Origin: Roseovarius sp.
Lineage (GTDB): Bacteria; Pseudomonadota; Alphaproteobacteria; Rhodobacterales; Rhodobacteraceae
Assembly: GCA_014359765.1 (NCBI GenBank)
Contig: JACIYT010000003.1
Coordinates: forward strand, 99,866 to 163,865
Direction of reading: 5' to 3'
Length of the DNA stretch: 64,000 bases
In this document: in pieces, positions 51,608-59,656 of the stretch
How positions within the stretch are numbered: position 1 is the first letter of the stretch
Layout: each line of letters opens with the position of its first letter
Position numbers and translations under genes: made by a program
Notes under the pieces: generated by a model
What the model saw: only the letters and a program-made list of their open reading frames with translations
What the model was told of the DNA's origin: nothing
The model's database searches: none

Positions 51608-52129
51608 CTATTTGCAGCGTTTCTCGGCCTCTTCCACCGCTGCCGTATAGCCCAGCAGCGAGAACGTATCGCGCGTCTGGGTGCCGCGAGCCGAGCGTGC
51701 CGTCAGCACCGCGTCCACCCCGCGCTTCATCGCGGCGAGAATCTTGCCATCGTCCTCGTCGCTCGCGGCCCAGGCCCATTCGCCCTCGGTGAACATCTCG
51801 TAGCTCTCGGCGCCCACGCGCATGTTCACGGTCGAGCCGGGGGCGAAAGGATAGCCGCCGGTATAGGTCACCTGGCCCTGCACGCCCGCGCCGGGGCGAA
51901 AGAAGGTCATCAGCAGGATATCGCCGCGCCGCACCGCCACCACGCGCCCGTCGCGGGTATTGACCGTCTCGGTCGGGGCCGAGACCGCCCAGCATTCGCG
52001 CGGATCGCTCTCCTCGAACACGCTCCACGCGGTGCTGGTCGCCACCTGGTTGGTGCTCGTGCCCTGTGCCGCCACGCCTGTTGCCATCGCCCCCGCCAGA
52101 GCGATGCCTGCCGCAATCCGTGCCATCAT
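51608..52129 (-). CDS. Invasion-associated locus B (IalB) family protein
   Basis: A 173-residue periplasmic protein with a signal peptide (Ile-Ala-Ala-Gly-Ile-Ala-Leu-Ala-Gly-Ala-Met-Ala, cleaved near Val-Ala-Ala). It has the IalB pattern: Glu-Cys-Trp-Ala-Val-Ser-Ala-Pro-Thr, Met-Thr-Phe-Phe-Arg-Pro, Gly-Tyr-Pro-Phe, Ser-Ala-Arg-Gly-Thr-Gln-Thr-Arg-Asp-Thr-Phe-Ser-Leu and a C-terminal Cys. In Bartonella IalB aids erythrocyte invasion, but the family is common in free-living alphaproteobacteria, where its role is unknown. GGAGG lies 7 nt before the ATG at 52129. Confidence 0.83.
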   Translation of the reverse strand: MMARIAAGIALAGAMATGVAAQGTSTNQVATSTAWSVFEESDPRECWAVSAPTETVNTRDGRVVAVRRGDILLMTFFRPGAGVQGQVTYTGGYPFAPGSTVNMRVGAESYEMFTEGEWAWAASDEDDGKILAAMKRGVDAVLTARSARGTQTRDTFSLLGYTAAVEEAEKRCK

Positions 52130-52309
52130 TATCCAGCCTCCAAGCCGTCCGTGCCTCGATTTTCGCGGTCGCCCTCGCCCTTTACGGGGTCGTTGTTTTG
52201 TGCGACCTCTTGCAACTCGACGATGCTACATTAGCGCGAAACAGGCGAGAAGTGAAAGGCGCAATGGGCGGAAATTCGCCCTGCGCGTCCCATGCTCCGG
52301 AGTGGTCCC

Positions 52310-53302
52310 ATGACGCAGGCGGTTCCCCTTGCCGAGATCTGGCGCGGTCCGCGCCCCGAGAGCGTGCATCTCGGCCATGCCGTGATCTGCGATGCCTCGG
52401 GTGGCATCGTCGAGGCCTGGGGCAACGCGCAGGAGGTGGTGCTGCCGCGCTCTTCGGCCAAGATGATCCAGGCGCTGCCGCTCGTGACATCGGGGGCCGC
52501 CGATGCCGCCGGGCTCACCACCGAGCAACTGGCGCTGGCCTGCGCCTCGCATAGCGGGGCCGCGATCCATACCGACCGGGTCAACCGCTGGCTGGGGGAT
52601 CTCGGTCTCGTCGATGCCGATTTCCGCTGCGGTGCGCATATGCCCTCGGACCGGGCGGCGATGAAGGCGCTCTTGTGCTCGGACACGTCGCCCTGCCAGG
52701 TGCATAACAACTGCTCGGGCAAGCATGCGGGATTCCTCACGCTCAACCGGCATCTCGGCGGTGATCCCGACTATATCGCGCCCGACCACCCGGTGCAGCG
52801 CGCCGTGGTGGAGGCGTTCGAGAGCGTGACCGGCGCGCCGTCGCCATGGTTCGCCATAGACGGCTGTTCCGCCCCCAACCCGGCCACCACCCTGCACGGC
52901 ATGGCCCGCGCCATGGCCTGGTTTGCAGGCGCGGGCGAGGATCGGGCCGAAGAGCGCGCCGCGCGCCGTCTGTGGCAGGCGATGGTGGCCCATCCCGATC
53001 TCGTCGCCGGTGAGGGGCGCGCCTGCACCGAATTGATGCGCGCCACCACCGAGCCGGTCGCGCTCAAGACCGGGGCCGAAGGCTTCTTCATCGCCATCCT
53101 GCCCGCGCGGGGGCTTGGCGTCGCGCTCAAGATCATCGACGGGGGAACGCGCGGCGCGGAATGTGCCATCGCCGCGATTCTCGTGCGGCTGGGCGTGCTC
53201 GACCCGGCGCATCCGGCGGCGCGAAAGTTCCGCGATGCGCCCATCACCAACTGGCGCGGGATCGAGACCGGCGCGATTCGCCCCGCCGCCGCCCTCGCCT
53301 GA
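52310..53302 (+). CDS. Asparaginase, Rhizobium etli type II-like family
   Basis: A 330-residue protein of the thermolabile R. etli-type L-asparaginase family, which differs from the E. coli enzymes. Motifs: Glu-Ser-Val-His-Leu-Gly-His-Ala-Val, Pro-Arg-Ser-Ser-Ala-Lys-Met-Ile-Gln-Ala-Leu-Pro (catalytic Ser-x-x-Lys pair), Ala-Cys-Ala-Ser-His-Ser-Gly, Cys-Ser-Gly-Lys-His-Ala-Gly-Phe-Leu, and Asp-Gly-Cys-Ser-Ala-Pro-Asn. It should hydrolyse asparagine to aspartate and ammonia. CGGAG precedes the ATG at 52310, which I prefer to 52292. Confidence 0.9.
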   Translation: MTQAVPLAEIWRGPRPESVHLGHAVICDASGGIVEAWGNAQEVVLPRSSAKMIQALPLVTSGAADAAGLTTEQLALACASHSGAAIHTDRVNRWLGDLGLVDADFRCGAHMPSDRAAMKALLCSDTSPCQVHNNCSGKHAGFLTLNRHLGGDPDYIAPDHPVQRAVVEAFESVTGAPSPWFAIDGCSAPNPATTLHGMARAMAWFAGAGEDRAEERAARRLWQAMVAHPDLVAGEGRACTELMRATTEPVALKTGAEGFFIAILPARGLGVALKIIDGGTRGAECAIAAILVRLGVLDPAHPAARKFRDAPITNWRGIETGAIRPAAALA

Positions 53303-53309
53303 TCTCCCC

Positions 53310-53450
53310 CCGGCAAGGATCCATCGCGCGCGCACGCCGGGCAAGGCCCGGATCGGTGAGACAAGCGGCGAGAAGCCCCGCCAGATCGGCCCGCCGCCCC
53401 ACCTCCCGCAAGAGCGTCAGACCGGCCGCGCGCGGGGCGCGCGCCATGTG
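53310..53450 (-). pseudogene. Transposase relic (IS1380-like N-terminal fragment)
   Basis: On the minus strand just after the crotonase-like stop, codons from 53447 read Met-Ala-Arg-Ala-Pro-Arg-Ala-Ala, then Gly-Leu-Thr-Leu-Leu-Arg-Glu-Val-Gly-Arg-Arg-Ala-Asp-Leu-Ala and Leu-Leu-Ala-Ala-Cys-Leu-Thr-Asp-Pro. This resembles the start of IS1380-family transposases (Gly-Leu-x-Leu-Leu-Arg-Glu-x-x-Arg-Arg-x-x-Leu, then Leu-Ala-x-Cys-Leu-x-Asp-Pro). After about 30 codons the resemblance ends and the rest of the gene is missing. It is the only transposase trace I recognised in the window. Identification is by eye. Confidence 0.5.
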
Positions 53451-53459
53451 CCAGCGGGC

Positions 53460-54089
53460 TCAGCCGCCGCGTGGCGGCGTGCACATGGCCTTGAGCGCGA
53501 CGGCGTGATCGCGGCTCGCCATGAGGGAGGCGGCGCAGAGCGCGCGCGCCTCGTCGAGCAATGTCTCGCGCGCCACAGCGCGGTCGAAAAGCCCCCAGGC
53601 AAGCGCCTCCTCGGTCGAGACCTTCGCCCCCGCGAGCAGGATCATCCGCGTGCGCGCCGGCCCGACAAGCGCAGCGAGGCGGGCCGGGTCGCTCGGTTGC
53701 GGGCGAAAGCCGAGGCGCATGACCGGGTAGAACGCGCCCGCCCCCAGGGCGGCGAGGCGCAGATCACAGGCGAGCACCATCCCCGTCGCGCCGCCCGCCA
53801 CCGTGCCGTTGAGCGCTGCAACGGTGAGGCAGGGCAGCGCCGCGATCGCCCCCGACAGCCGCTCCCAGAGCGGGCTCGTGGCGAGCCCCGCGCGCACCGC
53901 CTCGAGATCGGCCCCGGCGGAGAATACCGTGCCGCTGCCCGTCAGGATCAGCGCGCGCGCCTCCTCATGCGCCGCCTCGGCGATTTCCGCGAGCTCGCGC
54001 AGCATCGCCTCGGTGAGCGCGTTGGCCTTTTCGGGCCGGTCCAGCGTGACGATCCAGAGCCCGCCTTCCTCGCGTGCCAGCCTGATCAT
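53460..54089 (-). CDS. Enoyl-CoA hydratase/isomerase (crotonase) family protein
   Basis: A 209-residue crotonase-fold protein, shorter than the usual 255-265. N-terminal Trp-Ile-Val-Thr-Leu-Asp-Arg-Pro-Glu-Lys-Ala-Asn-Ala-Leu and the oxyanion loop Phe-Ser-Ala-Gly-Ala-Asp-Leu are normal. The catalytic region reads Asn-Gly-Thr-Val-Ala-Gly-Gly-Ala-Thr-Gly-Met-Val-Leu-Ala-Cys-Asp, so the first hydratase Glu is absent, and the second usual Glu is also not evident (Gly-Phe-Arg-Pro-Gln-Pro-Ser). A different crotonase reaction, or a degenerate enzyme, is likely. The start at 54089 overlaps the SDR stop as ATGA. Confidence 0.82.
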   Translation of the reverse strand: MIRLAREEGGLWIVTLDRPEKANALTEAMLRELAEIAEAAHEEARALILTGSGTVFSAGADLEAVRAGLATSPLWERLSGAIAALPCLTVAALNGTVAGGATGMVLACDLRLAALGAGAFYPVMRLGFRPQPSDPARLAALVGPARTRMILLAGAKVSTEEALAWGLFDRAVARETLLDEARALCAASLMASRDHAVALKAMCTPPRGG

Positions 54090-54835
54090 GCGAGGCCCAC
54101 CCGCGCCCGCATCGCCGGGTCGCGCAGCGATATTTCCTGGCCCGCAAACGCATCCGCCTCGGGGCCGCACATCCACAGGAGCGCCTTCGCCGGCCAGTCG
54201 GGCGGGATATGCTCGGACCAGTCGAGGCGGCTCACCGGGTTGACACCGCTGGCCTTGATCTCGCGCTGCATGTCGGTGGCCACCGTGCCGGGCGAGAGGC
54301 CCATGACCCGCACGCCCGCCTCCCGCGCCTCCAGATCGGCGCTGCGGGTGAGCATCGCCGCGCCCGCCTTGGAGGTGCAATAGGCGCTCCAGCCTTCCAG
54401 CGGGTTATGCGCGGCCCCCGAACTCACCGTCAGGATGGTGCCCGCGCCGCGCGCGATCATCCCCGGCAGGACGGCGCGCATCCCGTTGAACACGCCCTTG
54501 AGGTTCACGTCGATGGTGTGGCCCCACGCCTCGGGGTCGGCCTCGGCAAGGGGGGCGATGGGGGCGATCACCCCGGCATTGTTGATCAGCACATCGAGCG
54601 CGCCGAACGCCGCCTCGCAGGTCTCGACCGCCGCCGCCATGTCGGCGAAGCGGCTCACGTCGCAGGGGATGGCGATGGCGCGCGGTCCGATCTCGTCGGC
54701 GAGCGCGGCGATGGCCTCGCCCGAGCGCGCGACAAGCGCCACATTCGCGCCCGCGGCGGCAAGGACGCGCGCGGCCGCGGCCCCGATGCCCTTGCTCGCG
54801 CCGGTGATGAGAACGGATTTGCCGGTCATGCTCAT
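54086..54835 (-). CDS. Short-chain dehydrogenase/reductase
   Basis: A 249-residue classical SDR. Cofactor motif Thr-Gly-Ala-Ser-Lys-Gly-Ile-Gly (about residues 11-18), Asn-Asn-Ala-Gly, and the catalytic Ser (Val-Ser-Ser-Gly-Ala) with Tyr-x-x-x-Lys (Tyr-Cys-Thr-Ser-Lys). Asp-Val in Cys-Asp-Val-Ser contacts the adenine. Substrate unknown; the overlap with the crotonase-like gene suggests a shared acyl-CoA or alcohol pathway. GGGAGG lies 8 nt before the ATG at 54835. Confidence 0.9.
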   Translation of the reverse strand: MSMTGKSVLITGASKGIGAAAARVLAAAGANVALVARSGEAIAALADEIGPRAIAIPCDVSRFADMAAAVETCEAAFGALDVLINNAGVIAPIAPLAEADPEAWGHTIDVNLKGVFNGMRAVLPGMIARGAGTILTVSSGAAHNPLEGWSAYCTSKAGAAMLTRSADLEAREAGVRVMGLSPGTVATDMQREIKASGVNPVSRLDWSEHIPPDWPAKALLWMCGPEADAFAGQEISLRDPAMRARVGLA

Positions 54836-54946
54836 GGGGTGCCTCCCTGTCCCTGTTCCTCTCCTACCCGCCGCCATGGGCGAATTCCAGCCGTATCCTG
54901 CCTTGACCCCGGCCCGGACAGGCCCGAAACATGGGGAGAGGTTTTC

Positions 54947-56467
54947 ATGGTGAGGGGTTTCCCGATGCGCCGTTTCTCCGCTGTCATTCTCGGGTTCGGC
55001 CTGATCGCCGGGGGTGCCCATGCCGATATCACCGCCGAGGATGTCTGGCGCGACTGGCAGGCCTATCTTGCCGGTTTCGGCTACGAGGTGACGGGCGCGC
55101 CCGAGCGCGGGGCGGCCGGCATGGTCATTGCCGATCTGGGGCTGGTGCAGGAACTGCCCGAGGAGGGTGGGCGCATCGCGGTGCGGATGGGGCGGATCGA
55201 GCTGGCCGAGCGTGGCGATGGCACGGTCGCGGTGATCTATCCCGAGAGCCTGCCGATGGCGATCGCCGTCACCCCGAGCGAGAGCGAGGCGGTGACGGGC
55301 GTTCTCACGCTGACGCATACCGCGCTTGAAATCATCGTCTCGGGCACGCCCGACGCGATGCGTTATGACTACACCGCCGACGCGCTGGGCATGGTGCTGG
55401 GCGAGGTGGTCGTGGATGGCACCCCCCTCGGGAGCCTCGAGGCAAGGGCCGATCTCGCCGACATCGCGGGGACGAGCGTCATGCAGCCGGGCAACGGGGC
55501 GCGACAGATGGCACAGACGCTCGCTTCGGGGCCGGTGAGCTATGCGTTGCGCTTCGAGGTTCCCGAAGAGGCGATCGGGCTCGATTATTTCGGCACGACC
55601 GCCTCGATGACGCTCGAGTCGCGGATGACGATCCCCGACGGCACCGACATGGCGCAGATGGGCGCGGCGCTGGCCGCGGGGCTCGACATGGAGGTGGCGC
55701 TGGGCTTTGGCGCGGGCGAGGGGCGCCATACCGTGACCGAGGCGGGCGAGACAACGCGCGTCACCTCGCGCAATGCGCGCGGCAGGTTCGATTTCGCGCT
55801 TTCGGATGAGGGCGTGCGCTATGGCGGCGCGGTTGAGGAGGTGCGGGCCGAGGTAGAGCTGCCGGCGCTGCCGATGCCGCTCGCCTATGAGGCGGCGCGG
55901 ATGGGCGGGCGGCTTGCCATGCCGCTCACGCCGGGCGCGGAGCCGCGCGATTTCGCGCTGGCTCTGGAGCTTGACGCGCTGCGCCTGTCCGAATCGACCT
56001 GGTCCCTCTTCGATCCCGGGGCCCTGCTGCCGCGCGATCCGATCGACCTGGGGCTGGACCTGTCGGGCAAGGGGCGGCTGACGGTCGATCTCTTCGATCC
56101 CGCGCAGCTGGCCGGGGTCGAGGCCAGCGGCGCCGCCCCGGTCGAGATCGAGCGGCTCGACCTGAACCGCCTCCTCATATCGCTGGCCGCCGCGCGGCTC
56201 ACCGGCGCGGGCGGCGTCGATGTCACGCCCGGCGGGGGCAGCGGGATACCCCCTGCCGAGGGCGCTTTCGATCTGCGGCTGGAGGGTGGCACGGCACTTC
56301 TGGAAAGGCTCGTGGCGCTCGGCGTCGTGTCGGAGGATCAGGCGCTGATGGTGGGCATGATGGCCGGCATGTTCGCGCAGCCGGTCGAGGGCGAGGATAC
56401 GCTCACCTCGCGGATCGAGCTGACAGGGGACGGCACGATCACGGTGAACGGGCAGAAGCTCCGCTGA
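54947..56467 (+). CDS. DUF2125 family exported protein
   Basis: A 506-residue secreted or periplasmic protein with a signal peptide (Val-Ile-Leu-Gly-Phe-Gly-Leu-Ile-Ala-Gly-Gly-Ala-His-Ala). It has Ile-Thr-Ala-Glu-Asp-Val-Trp-Arg-Asp-Trp near the mature N-terminus and a beta-rich body typical of DUF2125 proteins of alphaproteobacteria, thought to be envelope-associated. It has low Lys and no cysteine in the mature part. Function unknown. The ATG at 54947 has GGAGAGG upstream; 54965 is an internal alternative. The frame is open upstream antisense to the SDR, which I ignore. Confidence 0.8.
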   Translation: MVRGFPMRRFSAVILGFGLIAGGAHADITAEDVWRDWQAYLAGFGYEVTGAPERGAAGMVIADLGLVQELPEEGGRIAVRMGRIELAERGDGTVAVIYPESLPMAIAVTPSESEAVTGVLTLTHTALEIIVSGTPDAMRYDYTADALGMVLGEVVVDGTPLGSLEARADLADIAGTSVMQPGNGARQMAQTLASGPVSYALRFEVPEEAIGLDYFGTTASMTLESRMTIPDGTDMAQMGAALAAGLDMEVALGFGAGEGRHTVTEAGETTRVTSRNARGRFDFALSDEGVRYGGAVEEVRAEVELPALPMPLAYEAARMGGRLAMPLTPGAEPRDFALALELDALRLSESTWSLFDPGALLPRDPIDLGLDLSGKGRLTVDLFDPAQLAGVEASGAAPVEIERLDLNRLLISLAAARLTGAGGVDVTPGGGSGIPPAEGAFDLRLEGGTALLERLVALGVVSEDQALMVGMMAGMFAQPVEGEDTLTSRIELTGDGTITVNGQKLR

Positions 56468-56526
56468 GACCTTGCGCGCGGGGGCGGCGCGGACTACCTG
56501 CGGGGCGCGATAATCTGGAGGGGCCG

Positions 56527-57873
56527 ATGCCGCAACCGCTCGAAGAGCTGACCGCCGCGCTTCTCGCCGCCGCGCGCCGCGCCGGGGCCGAGGCTGCCGA
56601 TGCCATGGCGGTGCGGGGCCGGTCGGTCGTGGTGGACATGCGCGGCGGCGCACTGGAACAGGCCGAGCGCGCCGAGGCCACCGATATCGGGCTGCGGGTG
56701 CTGATCGGCGGGCGGCAGGCCAATGTCTCGGCCTCCGACACCTCCCCCGAGACCATCGCCACGCTGGCCGAACGCGCTGTTGCCATGGCGCGCGAGGCCC
56801 CCGAGGATCCCCATGCCGGGCTTGCCGATCCGGCGCAGCTCGCGCGCAGCTGGGATCTCGCGGCGCTCGAGCTTGACGATCCGGCGCCTGAGCCCGCGCC
56901 CGAGACGCTGATGGCGATGGCAGGACGCGCCGAGGCGGCGGCGCGCGCGGTTGCCGGGGTGACCCAGGTGCAATCGGCCTCGGCCTTTCATTCCCGTCGC
57001 AGGCTGCATCTCGCGGCGACGAACGGCTTTGCCGGGGGCTATGCGCGCTCGGATACGGGGATTTCCTGCGTGGCCATCGCCGGGACCGGCACCGGGATGG
57101 AGCGCGACCACGATGGCGATGCCCGCACCTTTGCCGCCGATCTGCGCAGCCCCGAGGAGATCGGCCAGCGCGCGGGCGCGCGCGCGGTGGAGCGGCTCGG
57201 CGCGCGCAAGCCGCCGACCGGGGCCTTTCCGGTGCTCTTCGACGAAAGGGTGGCGGCCTCGCTCATCGGGCATCTGCTGGCGGCGGCCTCGGGCAGCGCG
57301 GTGGCGCGCGGGGCCTCCTGGCTGCGCGGCAAGCTGGGCGAGACGGTCCTGCCCGAGACGCTCGACCTGCGCGAGGATCCGCACCGCCCCCGCATCCCCG
57401 GCTCGCGCCCCTTCGACGCCGAGGGCCTGCCGACGGCAAAGCGCCTGATCGTGGAGCGCGGCGCGCTCAAGGGCTACACGCTCGATCTCGCCTCGGCGCG
57501 CAAGCTGGGGATGACCCCCACGGGCAATGCCGCGCGCAGTGTGTCGGGCACGCCGTCGCCGTCGGCCTGGAACGTGGCGCTGACCCAAGGGACGCAGAGC
57601 CGCGACGACTTGCTGCAAGAGATGGGCACGGGGCTGCTGGTGACCTCGCTCATCGGGGCCACGATCAACCCCAATACCGGCGATTATTCGCGCGGCGCGG
57701 CGGGGTTCTGGGTCGAGCGCGGCGAGATCGCCTATCCGGTCAACGAATGCACCATCGCGGGCCACCTGCCCGAAATGCTGCGCCGGATCACCCCCGCCAA
57801 TGACGCGCGCCCCTATCTGAGCCGGGTGGTGCCGTCGCTGCTGGTCGAGGGGCTGATGCTTGCCGGGGCGTGA
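56527..57873 (+). CDS. tldE: Metalloprotease accessory TldE/PmbA
   Basis: A 448-residue TldD/TldE-family protein. TldE (PmbA) lacks the His-Glu-x-x-x-His zinc motif of TldD, as here, and forms the TldDE heterodimer that degrades unfolded peptides and matures microcin-like peptides. Family traits: Arg-Gly-Gly-Ala-Leu-Glu-Gln-Ala-Glu, Leu-Phe-Asp-Glu-Arg-Val-Ala-Ala-Ser-Leu, Gly-Thr-Gly-Leu-Leu-Val-Thr-Ser-Leu-Ile-Gly and Gly-Asp-Tyr-Ser-Arg-Gly-Ala-Ala-Gly-Phe-Trp. tldD is not in the window. GGAGGGG precedes the ATG. It overlaps the next gene by 14 nt. Confidence 0.92.
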   Translation: MPQPLEELTAALLAAARRAGAEAADAMAVRGRSVVVDMRGGALEQAERAEATDIGLRVLIGGRQANVSASDTSPETIATLAERAVAMAREAPEDPHAGLADPAQLARSWDLAALELDDPAPEPAPETLMAMAGRAEAAARAVAGVTQVQSASAFHSRRRLHLAATNGFAGGYARSDTGISCVAIAGTGTGMERDHDGDARTFAADLRSPEEIGQRAGARAVERLGARKPPTGAFPVLFDERVAASLIGHLLAAASGSAVARGASWLRGKLGETVLPETLDLREDPHRPRIPGSRPFDAEGLPTAKRLIVERGALKGYTLDLASARKLGMTPTGNAARSVSGTPSPSAWNVALTQGTQSRDDLLQEMGTGLLVTSLIGATINPNTGDYSRGAAGFWVERGEIAYPVNECTIAGHLPEMLRRITPANDARPYLSRVVPSLLVEGLMLAGA

Positions 57874-58639
57874 TCTCGAACTTCTGATCAAGGCGGCGCG
57901 CGAGGCGGGCGAGGTGGCGCGGGCGATGCTCGCCCACCCGCTCGACGCGCAGGACAAGCCCGGCGGCGCGGGGCCGGTGACGGCGGTCGATCTGGCGGTG
58001 AACGCGCATCTTGCGGCGCGGCTGCGGGGGGCGCGCCCCGATTACGGCTGGCTCTCGGAAGAGACCGAGGACGACGCCGCGCGGCTGGGGGCGGCGCGCG
58101 TCTTCATCGTCGATCCGATCGACGGCACGCGCAGCCTGATCGAGGGCACCGATCTCTGGGCGCACGCGCTCGCCGTGGCCGAGCGCGGCGTGGTGACGGC
58201 GGCGGTGGTCTATCTGCCGCTGCGCGACAAGCTCTATGCCGCCGCCGCCGGGCAGGGCGCGACGCTCAACGCCCAGCCCATCCGCGCCAGCACACGCCCC
58301 GCGCTCGCAGGTGCCACCCTGCTCGCGGCCAGCCCCGCGCTCGATCCCGCGCATTGGCGCGAGGGGCACGTGCCGCTGATGCGACGCGGCTTTCGCCCCT
58401 CGCTCGCCTATCGGCTGAGCCTGGTGGCCGAGGGGCGCTATGACGCGATGCTGACGCTGCGCCCGACCTGGGAATGGGACGTGGCGGCGGGCGATCTCAT
58501 CCTGCGCGAGGCCGGCGCCGCGACCTCCGACCGGCAGGGCGGCGCACTGATCTTCAACAACCCTCACCCGCAGGTGGCGGGCGTGCTCGCCGCCAACCCG
58601 GTGCTGCACGGGGCGATGCGCGCGGCGCTGGCCGACTGA
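57860..58639 (+). CDS. Inositol-phosphatase-family protein, CysQ-like
   Basis: A 259-residue Mg2+-dependent phosphatase. Motifs: Glu-Glu-Thr in Trp-Leu-Ser-Glu-Glu-Thr-Glu, Asp-Pro-Ile-Asp-Gly-Thr-Arg-Ser-Leu-Ile-Glu-Gly (metal binding), and Trp-Glu-Trp-Asp-Val-Ala-Ala-Gly. In alphaproteobacteria close relatives are annotated 3'(2'),5'-bisphosphate nucleotidase (CysQ, removing PAP from sulfate assimilation) or inositol monophosphatase; I cannot separate the two. The start is TTG at 57860, with GAGGGG 8 nt upstream inside tldE. Confidence 0.85.
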   Translation: MPGRDLELLIKAAREAGEVARAMLAHPLDAQDKPGGAGPVTAVDLAVNAHLAARLRGARPDYGWLSEETEDDAARLGAARVFIVDPIDGTRSLIEGTDLWAHALAVAERGVVTAAVVYLPLRDKLYAAAAGQGATLNAQPIRASTRPALAGATLLAASPALDPAHWREGHVPLMRRGFRPSLAYRLSLVAEGRYDAMLTLRPTWEWDVAAGDLILREAGAATSDRQGGALIFNNPHPQVAGVLAANPVLHGAMRAALAD

Positions 58640-58652
58640 TCGCGCTTGTCAT

Positions 58653-58673
58653 TTCATCTTTCCCTAAATACTC
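58653..58673 (+). repeat. 21-bp dispersed intergenic element, copy 3
   Basis: TTCATCTTTCC, then CT, then AAATACTC. It lies 13 nt past the cysQ-like stop and is followed by a G-run and a strong hairpin. The other copies are at 40966 and 45054. Confidence 0.75.
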
Positions 58674-58680
58674 CGGGGGT

Positions 58681-58699
58681 GTGGGGGCAGAGCCCCCAC
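58681..58699 (+). terminator. Hairpin after the cysQ-like gene
   Basis: GTGGGGGC (58681-58688) and GCCCCCAC (58692-58699) with a 3-nt loop, directly after repeat copy 3. There is no T-run beyond a short TTG. Probably a terminator or processing hairpin between the cysQ-like gene and the DMT gene. Confidence 0.55.
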
Positions 58700-58735
58700 C
58701 TTGTCCCGCCTTCACCCTTGCGCTTCGGTCCTCCC

Positions 58736-59656
58736 ATGCCCCGTTCCGACAATCTCACCGGCGCGCTCCTGATGATGGGGTCGATGGCGGCCTTTACCTT
58801 CAACGATGCGATGATGAAGGGCCTCTCGGGCAGCCTGCCGGTGTTTCAGGCGATGTTCCTGCGCGGTATCCTGACGACCCTCATGGTGGCGCTCATGGCC
58901 TGGGCCATGGGGGCGCTGGCGCAGAGCCTGCCGCGCGCCGACTGGAAGCCGGTCTTCTGGCGGATCGTGGGCGAGGTCGGCTCGGCCTATTTCTTCGTCA
59001 CCGCCCTTTATCACATGCCGATCGCCAATATCAGCGCGATCATGCAGGCGCTGCCGCTCACGATCACGCTTGCCGCGGCGCTCTTCTTCCGCGAGCCGCT
59101 GGGCTGGCGGCGGATGGTGGCGATCCTCGTGGGGTTCATCGGCGTCATGCTGATCGTGCGCCCGGGCACGGAGGGGTTCAACATCTACTCGGTCTATGGC
59201 CTCGCCGCCGTCGCCTTCGTCACGTTGCGCGATCTGGCCACCCGCAGGCTGTCGCGCGATGTGCCCTCGATGCTGGTGACGCTGATCACCTCGGCCTCGA
59301 TCATGGTGGCCTTCGGCCTTGCCAGCCTGACCGAACCCTGGGTGCCGGTGGACGGGCGCGCGGCGGCCCTGACCCTCGGCGCGGCGGTGATGATCATCGG
59401 CGGTTATCTCTGTTCCATCATGGTGATGCGCGTGGGCGAGATCTCCTTCGTCGCGCCGTTCCGCTACACGAGCCTCGTCTGGGCGCTGATCCTCGGCTGG
59501 GTGGTGTTCGGCGATTGGCCGCGGACCGTCACGCTCATCGGCGCGGGGATCGTCGTGGCCTCGGGCGTCTTCACCCTCTACCGCGAGGCGCAGGTCAACC
59601 GGCGCGCAAGAGCGGCGCGGCAAAGAGAGCTTTCACTCGGTCCTCGTCCACGTTGA
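58736..59656 (+). CDS. DMT-superfamily transporter (EamA domains)
   Basis: A 306-residue inner-membrane protein with ten predicted helices in two EamA halves. The first begins [14 protein letters not shown]; the second ends [13 protein letters not shown], then Val-Phe-Gly-Asp-Trp-Pro. It is in the RhaT/SAM-exporter region of the family; a metabolite or amino-acid exporter is likely, substrate unknown. The ATG at 58736 starts the conserved part, without a clear ribosome site. The last 62 nt overlap the convergent gene. Confidence 0.86.
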   Translation: MPRSDNLTGALLMMGSMAAFTFNDAMMKGLSGSLPVFQAMFLRGILTTLMVALMAWAMGALAQSLPRADWKPVFWRIVGEVGSAYFFVTALYHMPIANISAIMQALPLTITLAAALFFREPLGWRRMVAILVGFIGVMLIVRPGTEGFNIYSVYGLAAVAFVTLRDLATRRLSRDVPSMLVTLITSASIMVAFGLASLTEPWVPVDGRAAALTLGAAVMIIGGYLCSIMVMRVGEISFVAPFRYTSLVWALILGWVVFGDWPRTVTLIGAGIVVASGVFTLYREAQVNRRARAARQRELSLGPRPR

